Shown: positions 27,011-35,316, counted from the first letter of the stretch. The stretch: 64,000 nucleotides of DNA from Jonquetella anthropi DSM 22815 (GCF_000237805.1 NZ_CM001376.1:248001-312000); one strand, 5' to 3'. A program made the numbers and translations. The notes: generated by a model from the sequence alone, not told the origin.

Positions 27011-27040
27011 GTCAGCCCTGCCGAAACCGGCAGGGCTGAC
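27011..27040. terminator. Terminator between convergent genes
   Basis: GTCAGCCCTGCCG pairs with CGGCAGGGCTGAC around AAAC and is followed by TTTATTA. It serves the ankyrin gene and possibly the minus-strand remnant. Confidence 0.85.
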
Positions 27041-27044
27041 TTTA

Positions 27045-27533
27045 TTACGGTTGGTTGGCAGCAGGTTTTTCAAACGGCCTCATCATTTCGGCCATCTCGC
27101 TCATGTACGAGGGAATACCAAAGCTCTGAGGACAGTGGGCTGTGCAGGAGCCGCAGCCCACGCAGGCGCTCGGCCGTTTGTCTGCCGGCAGGTCCATCAG
27201 CTTGCGCAGCCGCCAAGCGCCGCCAATTTTCGCCTCGTTGTACGACCGAATTAGGGCAGGAATATCCAGCTCAGCCGGGCAGTTGGGGCAGCAGTACCGA
27301 CATTCGGTACAGGCGACGGTCAGCTCGTCCCGCTCTATTTTTGCGGCCTGTTCGGTCAGGCGGCGTTCCTCGTCCGTCAGCGGGGCGCACTCGTCAAACG
27401 TCTTCAGGTTTTCCTCGACTTGACTCAAGTCGCTCATGCCGCTGAGGACGGTTTGGACGTTATCCAGCCTGAGAACCCAACGCATGGCCCAAGACGCGAG
27501 GCTTCGCCCCGGCCCAGCGGCTTGAAATAGTAC
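27045..27533 (-). pseudogene. Aldo/keto reductase C-terminal remnant with 4Fe-4S domain
   Basis: Only about the last 145 residues of a ferredoxin-type aldo/keto reductase remain (about 370 normally). They comprise SWAMRWVLRLDNVQTVLSGM, LTDEERRLTEQ, then two cysteine clusters CTECRYCCPNC and CVGCGSCTAHC. The catalytic TIM-barrel part, with its Tyr/Lys/His residues, is missing. Its 5' side joins, near KPLGRG and through a frame change, to the flavodoxin remnant. The stretch is best read as the product of an internal deletion. The protein cannot be an active reductase. Confidence 0.75.
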
Positions 27534-27791
27534 ACCGGAGTGGCGAAGGCGATGGCGTCGGCGTTTTTCATCTTTTCGGCGATCGGGTTCGCGTCGTCGG
27601 GAATGACGCACCGCCCCGCTTTTCGGCAGGCTAAACAGCCGTTGCAGAACGCGATCTGCTTGTCCCGGAGCGAGACGATCTCGACGTGGCAGCCCGCCTC
27701 ACGAGCCCCCCTCGGCAAACGATTCTGCCAGCGCGTCGGTGTTGCTGTTTTTTCTCAGGCTTGTCGATATGACGAGAATATTCTTCCTCAT
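27534..27791 (-). pseudogene. NADPH-dependent FMN reductase/flavodoxin (WrbA-like), frameshifted and truncated
   Basis: The start ATG at 27791 (MRKNILVISTSLRKNSNTDA) follows GGGGGG and is normal for a WrbA/iron-sulfur flavoprotein. After ALAESFAE a run of six G (27706-27711 on the opposite strand as C) breaks the frame. With five G the protein continues as AREAGCHVEIVSLRDKQIAF, CNGCLACRKAGRC and ATPVYYF. It then ends abruptly in the aldo/keto reductase remnant. It has therefore both a homopolymer frameshift and loss of the C-terminal half. It lies 14 bases after the intact alcohol dehydrogenase in the same direction. Confidence 0.75.
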
Positions 27792-27805
27792 CGCTGGTTC
27801 CCCCC

Positions 27806-28975
27806 TCAGCGGAACGACTCCTTGAGTATGTCAATGATTTCCCCGCGCGTCAGCGTTTTGTATCCTCCGTCCAGAATAAACGCGCCCTTGGCGATGCCCT
27901 CAAACATTTCCTCGGTGACGCCCAGATCCCGGAGGTTCATGACCAGTCCTAGCTCGTTCATCCACGCTTCCATGCGGTTCAGGCCCTCGGTGGCAACATC
28001 TTCGTCGGTCTTGCCTGCCGGGTCAACTCCCCAGACGTTGACGGCGAACCGGCGGAACTTCGGCAGGCCGAACGGGCAGATGTGCCGGTAGTACGCCATC
28101 GAAACGGCGGCAAGCGTCATGCCGTGGGTGGCGTCGGTGTACGCGCCGACCGACTGGCCGATCATATGGACCATCCAATCGGTCGTTTTGCCCTGAGCGA
28201 CGAGCGTGTTCAGGGCCCAGGTGGCCGTCCACATGATGTTGCTTCGGGCTTCGTAGTCGGTCGGATCCTTCACGGCCTGACGGCTGCTGTGAATCAGCGA
28301 CTTCATCAGCCCTTCCATCAGGTAGTCGGACGTGCAGTCGTCGGTGCCGGAGAAGTACTGTTCGGTGATGTGGTTCATGATGTCGTAGAACCCAGCGACC
28401 ATTTGACGGCGGGGCAGGGTGAGCGTGAGCTTGGGGTTCATGATGGAGAACCGAGGGAAAACGCCCTCGCCGAACACGTGGCCGATTTTGAGCTTCTGCG
28501 CTGGGTTGGTGATGACTGAGCCGCCGTTCATTTCCGAGCCGGTTCCCACCATGGTCAGCACGCAGCCCACCGGGATGATTCGGTTCTCCGGCTCTTCCAT
28601 TCGCAGGAAAAATTTCTCCCACGGGTCTTCGCCGCACCAAGCGGAAACCGATACGGCCTTCGCGTAGTCGCAGACCGATCCGCCGCCGACGGCCAAGATG
28701 AGGTTCACGTCGTTCTCTTTTGCGACCCTGCAGCCCTCGTACAGCTTTTCAACCGTCGGGTTGGGCATGACGCCCGGCACCTCGAAGACTTCTTTCTTTC
28801 GGTCTTTCAGGATCGCCAAGATCTGATCGTACAGGCCAGATTTTTTGGCCGAGCTACTGCCGTAGGTCAGCAGGATCCTTGGGCCGTACTTATCGAGCTC
28901 TCCGCCCAAGTTGCTCAGGGCGTCCTCGCCGAAGTACAGGCGCGTGGGGTTGCAGTAGGTGAAGTTTCCTAACAT
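27806..28975 (-). CDS. Iron-containing alcohol dehydrogenase (butanol dehydrogenase type)
   Basis: The 389-residue protein belongs to group III metal-dependent alcohol dehydrogenases, which interconvert aldehydes and alcohols with NAD(P)H in the cytoplasm. The nucleotide loop GGGSVCDYAKAV and the iron site are present (FYDIMNH supplies Asp and His, MVHMIGQ and TDATHGM the other His). The N-terminal FTYCNPTRLYFG is typical of BdhA/YqdH. The ATG at 28975 follows GGAGGGA. It heads a minus-strand operon whose two following genes are decayed, so it is the only survivor of a probable aldehyde-reducing cluster. Confidence 0.92.
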   Translation of the reverse strand: MLGNFTYCNPTRLYFGEDALSNLGGELDKYGPRILLTYGSSSAKKSGLYDQILAILKDRKKEVFEVPGVMPNPTVEKLYEGCRVAKENDVNLILAVGGGSVCDYAKAVSVSAWCGEDPWEKFFLRMEEPENRIIPVGCVLTMVGTGSEMNGGSVITNPAQKLKIGHVFGEGVFPRFSIMNPKLTLTLPRRQMVAGFYDIMNHITEQYFSGTDDCTSDYLMEGLMKSLIHSSRQAVKDPTDYEARSNIMWTATWALNTLVAQGKTTDWMVHMIGQSVGAYTDATHGMTLAAVSMAYYRHICPFGLPKFRRFAVNVWGVDPAGKTDEDVATEGLNRMEAWMNELGLVMNLRDLGVTEEMFEGIAKGAFILDGGYKTLTRGEIIDILKESFR

Positions 28976-29131
28976 CGATATCTCCCTCCTGATATCGTCT
29001 TTCTGCCGTCACCTTCCGGCCGCCCTCTTTCGGCCGGTGCCTTCCCGACGGCGAAGACGCTGTTGAAACCATTGCATGCCGATCTGGCGTAATCAGACGC
29101 GCCAGCCTGTCGGAGAGGCTGGGCCAGCCCT

Positions 29132-29158
29132 CTTTTTCAGCCCGTCGGGCTGAAAAAG
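29132..29158. terminator. Palindromic hairpin upstream of the alcohol dehydrogenase gene
   Basis: CTTTTTCAGCCCG pairs perfectly with CGGGCTGAAAAAG around one base. Its position upstream of both divergent reading directions is odd; it may be a scar or attenuator. Confidence 0.5.
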
Positions 29159-29296
29159 TCATGGGCCGTTGGCATCTGAACGTCTCGAAGTATCTCAATT
29201 ATACGCGGGGGAGTTTTTATATCAAATGCCTATAGTTAATCGGATGATATGCTCTGTAAGCATAGAAACGGCGAGCGGACAAGGGGTGCCCAAACC

Positions 29297-29410
29297 ATGG
29301 AAACGCGGATTCTTCCGTATTTCTTAGCCGAGGCGAAGGCGGTGCACTACGCGGCGAAAAAGTTCCTCGTCCTGATCCGTCAAGCCTGCGGCAATTGGGT
29401 TCCCAGTTAA
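29297..29410 (+). pseudogene. Possible LysR-family regulator remnant
   Basis: A 37-codon frame starts METRILPYFLAEA after AAGGGG. This strongly recalls the METRxLxYFLAVA start of LysR regulators, but the helix-turn-helix is lost and the frame stops at 29408. Its divergent position beside the alcohol dehydrogenase operon fits a former LysR regulator of that cluster. It could instead be a chance small frame. Confidence 0.4.
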
Positions 29411-29425
29411 ATGATTGTTGTTTCG

Positions 29426-29452
29426 GGCCGCACTGTAAGGGCGGCCTTTTTC
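29426..29452 (+). terminator. Terminator ahead of the metal-transporter promoter
   Basis: GGCCGC pairs with GCGGCC, followed by TTTTTC. Confidence 0.75.
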
Positions 29453-29484
29453 ATCTGCGGGGTCTCACTAACTGACATGAAACG

Positions 29485-29538
29485 TTGACAAACAAGCGAG
29501 TCTGTGTATGATACATAATAAGTTAGTATATACTAACT
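29485..29538 (+). promoter_or_regulatory. Metal-transporter promoter with 18-bp palindromic operator
   Basis: TTGACA (29485-29490), 16 bases, then TATGAT (29507-29512). The perfect palindrome AGTTAGTATATACTAACT (29521-29538) covers the expected start of transcription. It is a classic repressor position for a metal-sensing MntR/DtxR- or AdcR-like dimer. Confidence 0.8.
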
Positions 29539-29555
29539 AGAGAGGACTGATATTG

Positions 29556-30491
29556 ATGAAGGCTTTGAAGAGATTGAGCGCGGTCGCTTTTGCCGCCTGT
29601 GCGCTGGTATTGTCGGCGAATTTGGCCACCTTCGCGGGGACCGCTTCAGACGGAAAGCTGAAGGTCACTGTGACGACCACGTTTTTACAGGATATGGTGA
29701 AGGTGCTAGCCCCGGAGGCAACGGAAGTCCAGCTGATTATCCCCGCCGGGGAAGACCCTCATACCTACGAGGCTAAGCCGGAGGACAACGTCAAGTTGGC
29801 CGGAGCCGATCTGATCCTCTATCACGGGCTTCACTTTGAAGGGAAGATGATCGACCTGCTGAAGGCGGTGCACGGCGTGGCTGTCTCCCAAAACTTTGAC
29901 CCCAAGTCAGTTCGGACCATGACGGATAACGGCATGGAAGTCGTCGACCCGCACTTTTGGTTCGACACCGACCTGTACAAGCTGGCCGTCAAAGAGGCGG
30001 CTGCGGCGCTGATCGACAAGCTGCCCGGCGAGAAGGAAAAGATCGAAGCGAATTTGGCCGCGTACCTCGTTCAGCTGGACGACTTGGACAAGTACGTTCG
30101 GGACGAGATTCAGTCGATTCCAGAAGGACGGCGGATCCTCGTGACGCCTCACGACGCGTTCAACTATTTTTCGCGCCGGTACGGCATCGAAGTTCGGGCC
30201 CCTCAGGGCGTGAGCACCGACGCCGAACTTTCCAACCGCGACATGGCCGAGACGGCGGACTTCATCGTCTCCCATCAGGTCAAGGCGATATTCGCCGAGT
30301 CGACGACCGATCCGGCCCGTATGGAAAAGCTGAAAGAGTCGTGCGCGGCCCGCGGCTTTACCGTGAAGGTTGTTCGGGGCGAAGGGCAGGAGCTGTTCAG
30401 CGACTCGCTGGCGCCGGCCGGACAGAAGGGCGACACCTACATCGAAATGGTGAAGGCCAACGCTGACCTGATCGCTTCCAACCTCAGGTAA
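29556..30491 (+). CDS. Mn/Zn/Fe ABC transporter substrate-binding protein (cluster A-I)
   Basis: The 311-residue exported metal-binding protein has an N-terminal signal segment (MKALKRLSAVAFAACALVL...ATFAG). Metal ligands of the TroA/PsaA fold are H69 (GEDPHTYE), H133 (DPHFWFD), H199 (VTPHDAFNYF) and an acidic residue near the end (KGDTYIEM). The third ligand is His rather than Glu, seen in zinc binders and also in some MntA proteins, so Mn and Zn are both possible. The start is ATG 29556 rather than TTG 29553, after AGAGAGGA. It is first in a four-gene import operon under the palindromic operator. Confidence 0.92.
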   Translation: MKALKRLSAVAFAACALVLSANLATFAGTASDGKLKVTVTTTFLQDMVKVLAPEATEVQLIIPAGEDPHTYEAKPEDNVKLAGADLILYHGLHFEGKMIDLLKAVHGVAVSQNFDPKSVRTMTDNGMEVVDPHFWFDTDLYKLAVKEAAAALIDKLPGEKEKIEANLAAYLVQLDDLDKYVRDEIQSIPEGRRILVTPHDAFNYFSRRYGIEVRAPQGVSTDAELSNRDMAETADFIVSHQVKAIFAESTTDPARMEKLKESCAARGFTVKVVRGEGQELFSDSLAPAGQKGDTYIEMVKANADLIASNLR

Positions 30492-30502
30492 GCCGCAAAA
30501 AA

Positions 30503-31222
30503 ATGAACATTATCCATGTGGAGGACTTGACCGCATCATACGGCGACAAGCCGGTTCTCTGGGACGTGGATGTGGACGTTGAGCGCAATTCGGTCACCGC
30601 GATTGTCGGGCCGAACGGGGCGGGGAAGTCGACGCTGATGAAATGCATCTTGGGCTTTGTGCGGCCGCTGGCAGGGAAGATCCTCATCGACGGGAAGACC
30701 CTGCCGGAGGTTCGCCGCCGTATCGCCTACGTGCCGCAGAAGTCGAGCGTCAACTGGGATTTCCCGATTACCGTGCAGGACGTCATCCTGATGGGGCGGT
30801 ATCCTCACCTTGGGTGGATCAGGCGTCCTCGGGCCATCGACCGACAGGCCGCCTACGACGCGATGGAAGAAATGGAAATGACCGCCTACCGGGACAGACA
30901 GATCTCTCAACTGTCCGGCGGCCAGAAACAGCGCGTCTTTATCGCCCGAGCGCTCTGCCAAGACGCCGATCTGCTCATGATGGACGAGCCGCTGGCGGGC
31001 GTGGACCAGACCAGCGAGAAAATCATCATGAAGAAGGTTCGGCAGCTTCAGGGCGAGGGAAAGACGATCGTCTGTATTCACCACGATTTGAACACGCTTC
31101 GGGAGTACTTTGACCACATCGTTCTGATTAACCGTCACGTGATCGCTCAAGGGCCGATTGCCCAAGCCCTGACGGAAAGGTCGCTGAATCAGACCTATCA
31201 GGAAGCGAACTACAATGCTTGA
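30503..31222 (+). CDS. Mn/Zn/Fe ABC transporter ATP-binding protein
   Basis: The 239-residue ATPase subunit powers import of the metal bound by the preceding protein. Walker A GPNGAGKST (about 38-46), the signature LSGGQKQR and Walker B LLMMDEPLAGVD are intact. The end VLINRHVIAQGPIAQ is typical of ZnuC/MntB-type subunits. It starts 11 bases after the binding-protein gene with only a weak ribosome-binding site, and its end overlaps the first permease by 8 bases. Confidence 0.94.
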   Translation: MNIIHVEDLTASYGDKPVLWDVDVDVERNSVTAIVGPNGAGKSTLMKCILGFVRPLAGKILIDGKTLPEVRRRIAYVPQKSSVNWDFPITVQDVILMGRYPHLGWIRRPRAIDRQAAYDAMEEMEMTAYRDRQISQLSGGQKQRVFIARALCQDADLLMMDEPLAGVDQTSEKIIMKKVRQLQGEGKTIVCIHHDLNTLREYFDHIVLINRHVIAQGPIAQALTERSLNQTYQEANYNA

Positions 31223-32114
31223 GCTGCTTTGTTCCTACGACTTTTTGGTCGTGGCGGCCGGGACGATGATCCTCGCCGCGACGTCCGCCGTGGCCGGCTG
31301 CCTGTGCGTCTACAAAGGGCAGAGCCTGCTCGGCGACGCGATTGGACATTCGTCCTACCCGGGAATTGTCCTAGCGTTTATCTGCTTTGCGACCCGGAAC
31401 CCACTCCTTCTCACCGTCGGAGCGGCGTTGGCCGGCGCGGTCGCTTACAAGATAATTCAAGTGCTAGCTCGGTACGGGCACGTTGGGCTGGACGCGTCTC
31501 TGGCCATCGTCCTGACCGGCTTTTTCGGGCTGGGAATGGCGCTGAAAACGTACGTTCAGGGGAATCCAGCCTATGCGAAAGCGTCGCAGGCCGGCCTGAA
31601 GAACTACATTTTCGGGTCCGCCGCGTTCATGATGAAAGAGGACGTCGTCGTCATCGCTGTCTTCTCTCTGCTGGCAATTGTTTTGTTTGAACTGTTCCGC
31701 AAGGAGCTGGTGACCGGCATTTTCGACCCGTCGTTCGCCGGCGCGATCAGCCTTCGGGCCGGGCTTCTCGACGGGATTCTCCTCGTGATCATGATCTCCC
31801 TGATCGCCTTGGGGCTGAAGTGCGTCGGCGCCGTCCTGATCTCGTCGCTGTTGGTTATCCCCTGCATCTGCGCGAATCAGCACAGCCGGAAGCTCGACGT
31901 CATTTTAAAAATTGCCGCCGCGACAGGGGCGCTCAGCGCCTTCGTCGGGACCTTAGTCAGTACGGCCGTCCGAGGAGTATCGACCGGGCCGGCGATAATC
32001 ATCTGCATGGGGCTGGCGGCCTTCGTCTCCATGGTCTTCGGACGCTGGGGACTGTTGCGCCGCTGGCGGCAGAAAGCGGAGCTTCGATCATGCTTGAAGT
32101 CCTCTGGACGCTGA
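31215..32114 (+). CDS. Mn/Zn/Fe ABC transporter permease 1
   Basis: The 299-residue multi-pass inner-membrane permease is of the ZnuB/MntC/TroC family (GQSLLGDAIGHSSYPGIVLAF, ALGLKCVGAVLISSLLVIPC). About eight membrane segments can be traced. The ATG at 31215 overlaps the ATPase stop by 8 bases, giving translational coupling. It pairs with the second permease that follows to form the channel, as in mntABCD/troABCD systems, where two different permeases are encoded. Confidence 0.93.
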   Translation: MLELLCSYDFLVVAAGTMILAATSAVAGCLCVYKGQSLLGDAIGHSSYPGIVLAFICFATRNPLLLTVGAALAGAVAYKIIQVLARYGHVGLDASLAIVLTGFFGLGMALKTYVQGNPAYAKASQAGLKNYIFGSAAFMMKEDVVVIAVFSLLAIVLFELFRKELVTGIFDPSFAGAISLRAGLLDGILLVIMISLIALGLKCVGAVLISSLLVIPCICANQHSRKLDVILKIAAATGALSAFVGTLVSTAVRGVSTGPAIIICMGLAAFVSMVFGRWGLLRRWRQKAELRSCLKSSGR

Positions 32115-33178
32115 TGGCGACGGCGGCGGCCTGTAGCGTGCTGGGGCCGTTCCTCGTCCTTCGGGGGCTTTCGATGACCGCGGACGCCCTCTCTCACTCG
32201 GTTCTGCTGGGCATCGTGGTCGCCTTCATGTTCGTAGGCGATCTCGAATCGGTCTGGCTGATCATCGGCGCCGCCGCGTTCGGGCTTCTCACCGTCCTGT
32301 TGGTGGAGCTGCTTTCTGAAAAACGGCTGGTCAAGCGGGACGACGCGCTGGGGATCGTCTTCCCGATGTTTTTTGCCGCCGCTGTGATCCTGATCACCAA
32401 ACTGTTCCGAAACGTCCACCTGGACGTGGACATCGTCCTGATGGGCAACCCGCTGTTCGCGCCGTTTATTCGGCTCTGGGGACTTCCCAAGTCGATGGTT
32501 CTCATGCTGATCATGCTGGCCGTCAACGGGGCGTTCATCGCCTGCAATTATCGGGCGCTGAAGTACGTCGCCTTTGACCCGGAGTTCTCGGTCATGCAGG
32601 GCATACCGGCTAAATGGCTGTATCGGGCGTTCATGGCCCTCACGTCGATTACCTGCGTGCTGGCGTTTGACAGCGTGGGCGCCATTCTGGTCGTCTCGCT
32701 GTTCGTCGCGCCCGCGGCAGCGGCCTGCGCGCTCACCAAAGACTTGAAGTCCACCCTGTTGGTCAGCGTCCTGTTCGGAATCGTGAACAGCGCGCTCGGG
32801 TACTTTATGGGCGTTCGGTGGAACGTGTCCATCTCGGGCATGAGCAACGTGTTTGGCCTGCTGACCTGCCTGCTGGTCGTCCTGCTACAGAAACGCGGCG
32901 CCGTTCGGAGTCTGTTGGAGCGGGCACGAAACCGCCGGCAGTTCTCCGAAGATCTGATATTGATTCACATTCACCACCACAAGCGCAACCGAATCGAGCT
33001 CGGTTTTTCGTCCATCCACCAGCACTTGAACTGGTCAGACGCGGTGGCGGACCGAAGGATTCAGAAACTGATCGGCCTCGGGCTCGTCTGCCGGGACGAG
33101 GGGCGAGGCCTCTACGCCCTGACGGCTCAGGGGCTCGCTCGGGTCCGGAGTCTCTTGAGCAGCCGGCCGACGGAGTAA
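32090..33178 (+). CDS. Metal ABC transporter permease 2 with fused C-terminal DtxR-like winged helix
   Basis: Of 362 residues, about 1-270 are a normal ABC-3 permease (RGLSMTADALSHSVLLGIVV; LAFDSVGAILVVSLFVAPAA). From about 283 the chain turns cytoplasmic and charged (EDLILIHIHHHKRN). It then forms a winged-helix unit (SSIHQHLNWSDAVADRRIQK, LTAQGLARVRSLL, about 305-356) like the DNA-binding domain of DtxR/MntR repressors. Comparable fusions are known in Chlamydia YtgCR, and B. subtilis MntC has an extended C-terminus. The ATG at 32090 overlaps permease 1 by 25 bases. With the palindrome in the operon promoter, the fused domain is a candidate autoregulator. Confidence 0.9.
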   Translation: MLEVLWTLMATAAACSVLGPFLVLRGLSMTADALSHSVLLGIVVAFMFVGDLESVWLIIGAAAFGLLTVLLVELLSEKRLVKRDDALGIVFPMFFAAAVILITKLFRNVHLDVDIVLMGNPLFAPFIRLWGLPKSMVLMLIMLAVNGAFIACNYRALKYVAFDPEFSVMQGIPAKWLYRAFMALTSITCVLAFDSVGAILVVSLFVAPAAAACALTKDLKSTLLVSVLFGIVNSALGYFMGVRWNVSISGMSNVFGLLTCLLVVLLQKRGAVRSLLERARNRRQFSEDLILIHIHHHKRNRIELGFSSIHQHLNWSDAVADRRIQKLIGLGLVCRDEGRGLYALTAQGLARVRSLLSSRPTE

Positions 33179-33187
33179 AACTGCGTT

Positions 33188-33227
33188 AAAAAGCCTTCTG
33201 GGCCTGTAGGGGCTCAGAAGGCTTTTT
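33188..33227 (+). terminator. Terminator of the metal-transporter operon
   Basis: AAAAAGCCTTCTG (33188-33200) pairs with CAGAAGGCTTTTT (33215-33227). Confidence 0.9.
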
Positions 33228-33447
33228 CGTTTCACGCGGTCCGATTCGTCAGACGCAGTTCGTCGGTGGACAGGGCCAACCGGCGCGTCGGGCTGGAGTG
33301 AGTGCGCGAGGGGGCAGGGCGAACGCGGCAGAGCGTTTTTCACCGACTGGGAGCCGGCGGGCCGTGCAGTTTCCCTTTGTCTGGGGTATGATTTACTCAA
33401 GCGGCCGGCGGGCCGAAACAGACGTGAGCGAAGGGGGCAGACCAACC

Positions 33448-34350
33448 TTGCAGGAAAAGTGGACGCTCGAGCGGGAGAAAAAGGGAAGTCAGCCGGTTCT
33501 TGCCATCTGCTACGACTTTGACAAAACGTTGTCGCCTGACAACATGCAGGCTCAGGGGTACATTCAGTCGGTCGGTTTTGACTTGGCCGAACGGTTTTGG
33601 CAGGAGTCCAATAGGACGGCGCAGGAAAACGACATGGACACCAACTTGGCGTACATGTACAAGATGCAGCGGGAGGCGCGCGGCAAGGTGCTGTTCACCC
33701 GGGAGAAGCTGATCGAGTACGGCCGAAAGGTGAAGTTTTTCCGCGGCGTTCCCAGCTGGTTTGGCCGAATCAACGCGTACGGCAGTAAACGCGGCGTCTG
33801 CGTGGAGCACTACATCATCTCTTCGGGACTGAAGGAGATGATCGAGGGGACGAAGATCGCCAGGGACGGCGTCTTCAAGAAGATTTACGCCAGCTCGTTC
33901 ATGTACGACGATGAGGGCGTGGCCCTGTGGCCCGCTCAGGCGGTCAACTACACCAATAAAACCCAGTTCCTCTTCCGAATTTCCAAAGGCGTGCTGGACG
34001 TGAACGATCCGGGCGTGAACGACCATTTCGCCGCCGAGGACCTGCGGGTTCCCTTTCGGAATATCGCCTACATCGGCGACAGCGACACGGATATTCCCTG
34101 CATGAAGCTGGTCAACTCCTACGGCGGTCACGCGATTGGGGTGTACCCGCCCGACGCTGGGCCGTCGAAGGTCTACGGCCTGATGAACGACGACCGGATC
34201 CGGTATTTTGCGCCGGCTGACTACAGCGAGGGCAAAAAGATAGACCGAATCGTGAAGGCTATCATCGACAAAACAGCCGCGTTCGAGGTTTTAGAGGCCC
34301 TGCACGTTTCAGACGCCCAGGCGGCCGCCGTTCAGCCCCGAGCGGACTGA
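33448..34350 (+). CDS. HAD-superfamily phosphatase (phosphoserine phosphatase-like)
   Basis: The roughly 300-residue cytoplasmic protein has HAD motif I DFDKT (D23, D25) and motif IV IGDSDTDIP near 210-218. A long helical cap lies between them. It belongs to the phosphoserine-phosphatase-like branch, but the substrate cannot be told. I take TTG 33448 as start because AAGGGGG lies 10 bases upstream. GTG 33424 and earlier codons in the same frame lack such a site, and a TATGAT that could be the -10 lies at 33387-33392. It sits just ahead of the ArsM-like gene in the same direction and may share its transcript. Confidence 0.82.
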   Translation: MQEKWTLEREKKGSQPVLAICYDFDKTLSPDNMQAQGYIQSVGFDLAERFWQESNRTAQENDMDTNLAYMYKMQREARGKVLFTREKLIEYGRKVKFFRGVPSWFGRINAYGSKRGVCVEHYIISSGLKEMIEGTKIARDGVFKKIYASSFMYDDEGVALWPAQAVNYTNKTQFLFRISKGVLDVNDPGVNDHFAAEDLRVPFRNIAYIGDSDTDIPCMKLVNSYGGHAIGVYPPDAGPSKVYGLMNDDRIRYFAPADYSEGKKIDRIVKAIIDKTAAFEVLEALHVSDAQAAAVQPRAD

Positions 34351-34391
34351 CTTCGGGCGCGAAAACGAATCACGAAAGGCGGCGAGTTCAA

Positions 34392-35162
34392 ATGCCTTTG
34401 ACGAACGAGGGGATCCGGGAGGCGGTCCGGTCGTTTTATCGGGGACTGGCCGAAAACCGGCTGACGATTGAGGGGGATCCGCTCGCCCTCGCCCTTTCTC
34501 TTGGGTACAACGAGGACGAGCTTCGCCAGCTGCCGGAGGGGACGAACATCGGACTTTCCTGTGGCAACCCGCTTGAAAAGGTGACGCTGGCTCCGGGGGA
34601 GACGCTGCTCGACTTGGGGTCTGGAACCGGTGTGGACTGCTTCTTAGCCCGGCTGCGCTTTCCCAAGGCCGGGACGATTTACGGGCTGGATCAGGACGAC
34701 GTGATGATCCGGCGGGCCTCTCAGGCGGCGGCGAAAAAAGGCTTTCAGGGCGTCGAGTTTCGGCAGGGCGACTTGACGGCGTTCCCGTTCCCCGACGGGT
34801 CGATCGACAAGATCATCTCCAACTGCGTCATCAATCTGGTGCCTGAAAAAGACTTGGTCTACCGGGAAATCTTTCGGGTTCTCCGGCCCGGCGGGAGCGC
34901 CTTCATTTCCGATATCTCGCTGAAACGGCCGCTGCCGGCCTCGATGTCCGATAATCCGCGGCTGCACGGCACGTGAGTGGGCGGCGCGATCCTCGTGGAG
35001 GATCTTCAAGAAATTATCCGCCAAGCGGGCTTCCGCGATTTCAGCGTCCTGACGGCCGAGGTGACCGACCAGTACGCGGACAAGTGGGGATTCGGCATGA
35101 CGATCAAGGAGTGGATCCAGTCAACCATCATCCTTGGCCGCAAGCCGATGGAAAAAGCCTGA
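34392..35162 (+). CDS. arsM: ArsM-like SAM methyltransferase, probable selenoprotein (in-frame UGA = Sec195)
   Basis: The first 194 codons give a typical arsenite-methyltransferase-like domain: LSCGNPLEK (C57), LLDLGSGTGVDCFLA (SAM site), ISNCVINL (C145) and LRPGGSAFISDIS. TGA at 34974-34976 then interrupts, and the same frame continues VGGAILVEDLQEIIRQAGF to a TGA at 35160-35162. In ArsM proteins the residue just before (V/A)GGA is a conserved arsenic-binding Cys, so the UGA stands exactly at a Cys position. A 7-base-pair hairpin lies 12 bases after the UGA. Read through, the protein has 256 residues, a normal length. The reaction would be methylation of As(III) or a related metalloid. It could alternatively be a nonsense mutation. 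Confidence 0.8.
34977..35010 (+). promoter_or_regulatory. Candidate bacterial SECIS element
   Basis: GATCCTC (34988-34994) pairs with GAGGATC (34998-35004) around the loop GTG (34995-34997), which contains Gs. The loop is 19-21 bases after the UGA, within the distance known for bacterial SECIS hairpins bound by SelB. Confidence 0.6.
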
Positions 35163-35176
35163 GCCGATGAAGCAGC

Positions 35177-35208
35177 ATGAGCCCCAGCCCAAGCGGGCTG
35201 GGGCTCAT
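35177..35208 (+). terminator. Terminator after the ArsM-like gene
   Basis: ATGAGCCCCAGCCC pairs with GGGCTGGGGCTCAT around AAGC. It lies after the second stop, which fits a transcript covering the whole read-through gene. Confidence 0.75.
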
Positions 35209-35316
35209 GTTGAATCGTGAAGGCCGTTTAAAGGCTCTGCCTTGACAGGTTTGATATAGTGAAACTGGCGGCGTCGGGCTGGGCGGCGCTCATACTCCCG
35301 AAGGGAGCGACTGGGG

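Larger units (their letters stand above)
28976..29555. other. Intergenic region between divergent adh and metal transporter
   Basis: It contains an inverted repeat (29132-29158), a probable LysR remnant (29297-29410), a terminator hairpin (29426-29452) and the metal-transporter promoter (29485-29538). Confidence 0.6.

Noticed and set aside
34977-35162. Separate small gene starting at GTG after the ArsM stop
   Set aside because: It is in the same frame and continues the ArsM homology without a ribosome-binding site, so read-through at UGA explains it better.
35242-35260. TTGACA and TATAGT as a promoter of the LysE-type gene
   Set aside because: The spacing is only 7 bases, too short for a sigma-70 promoter; either element alone is weak evidence.
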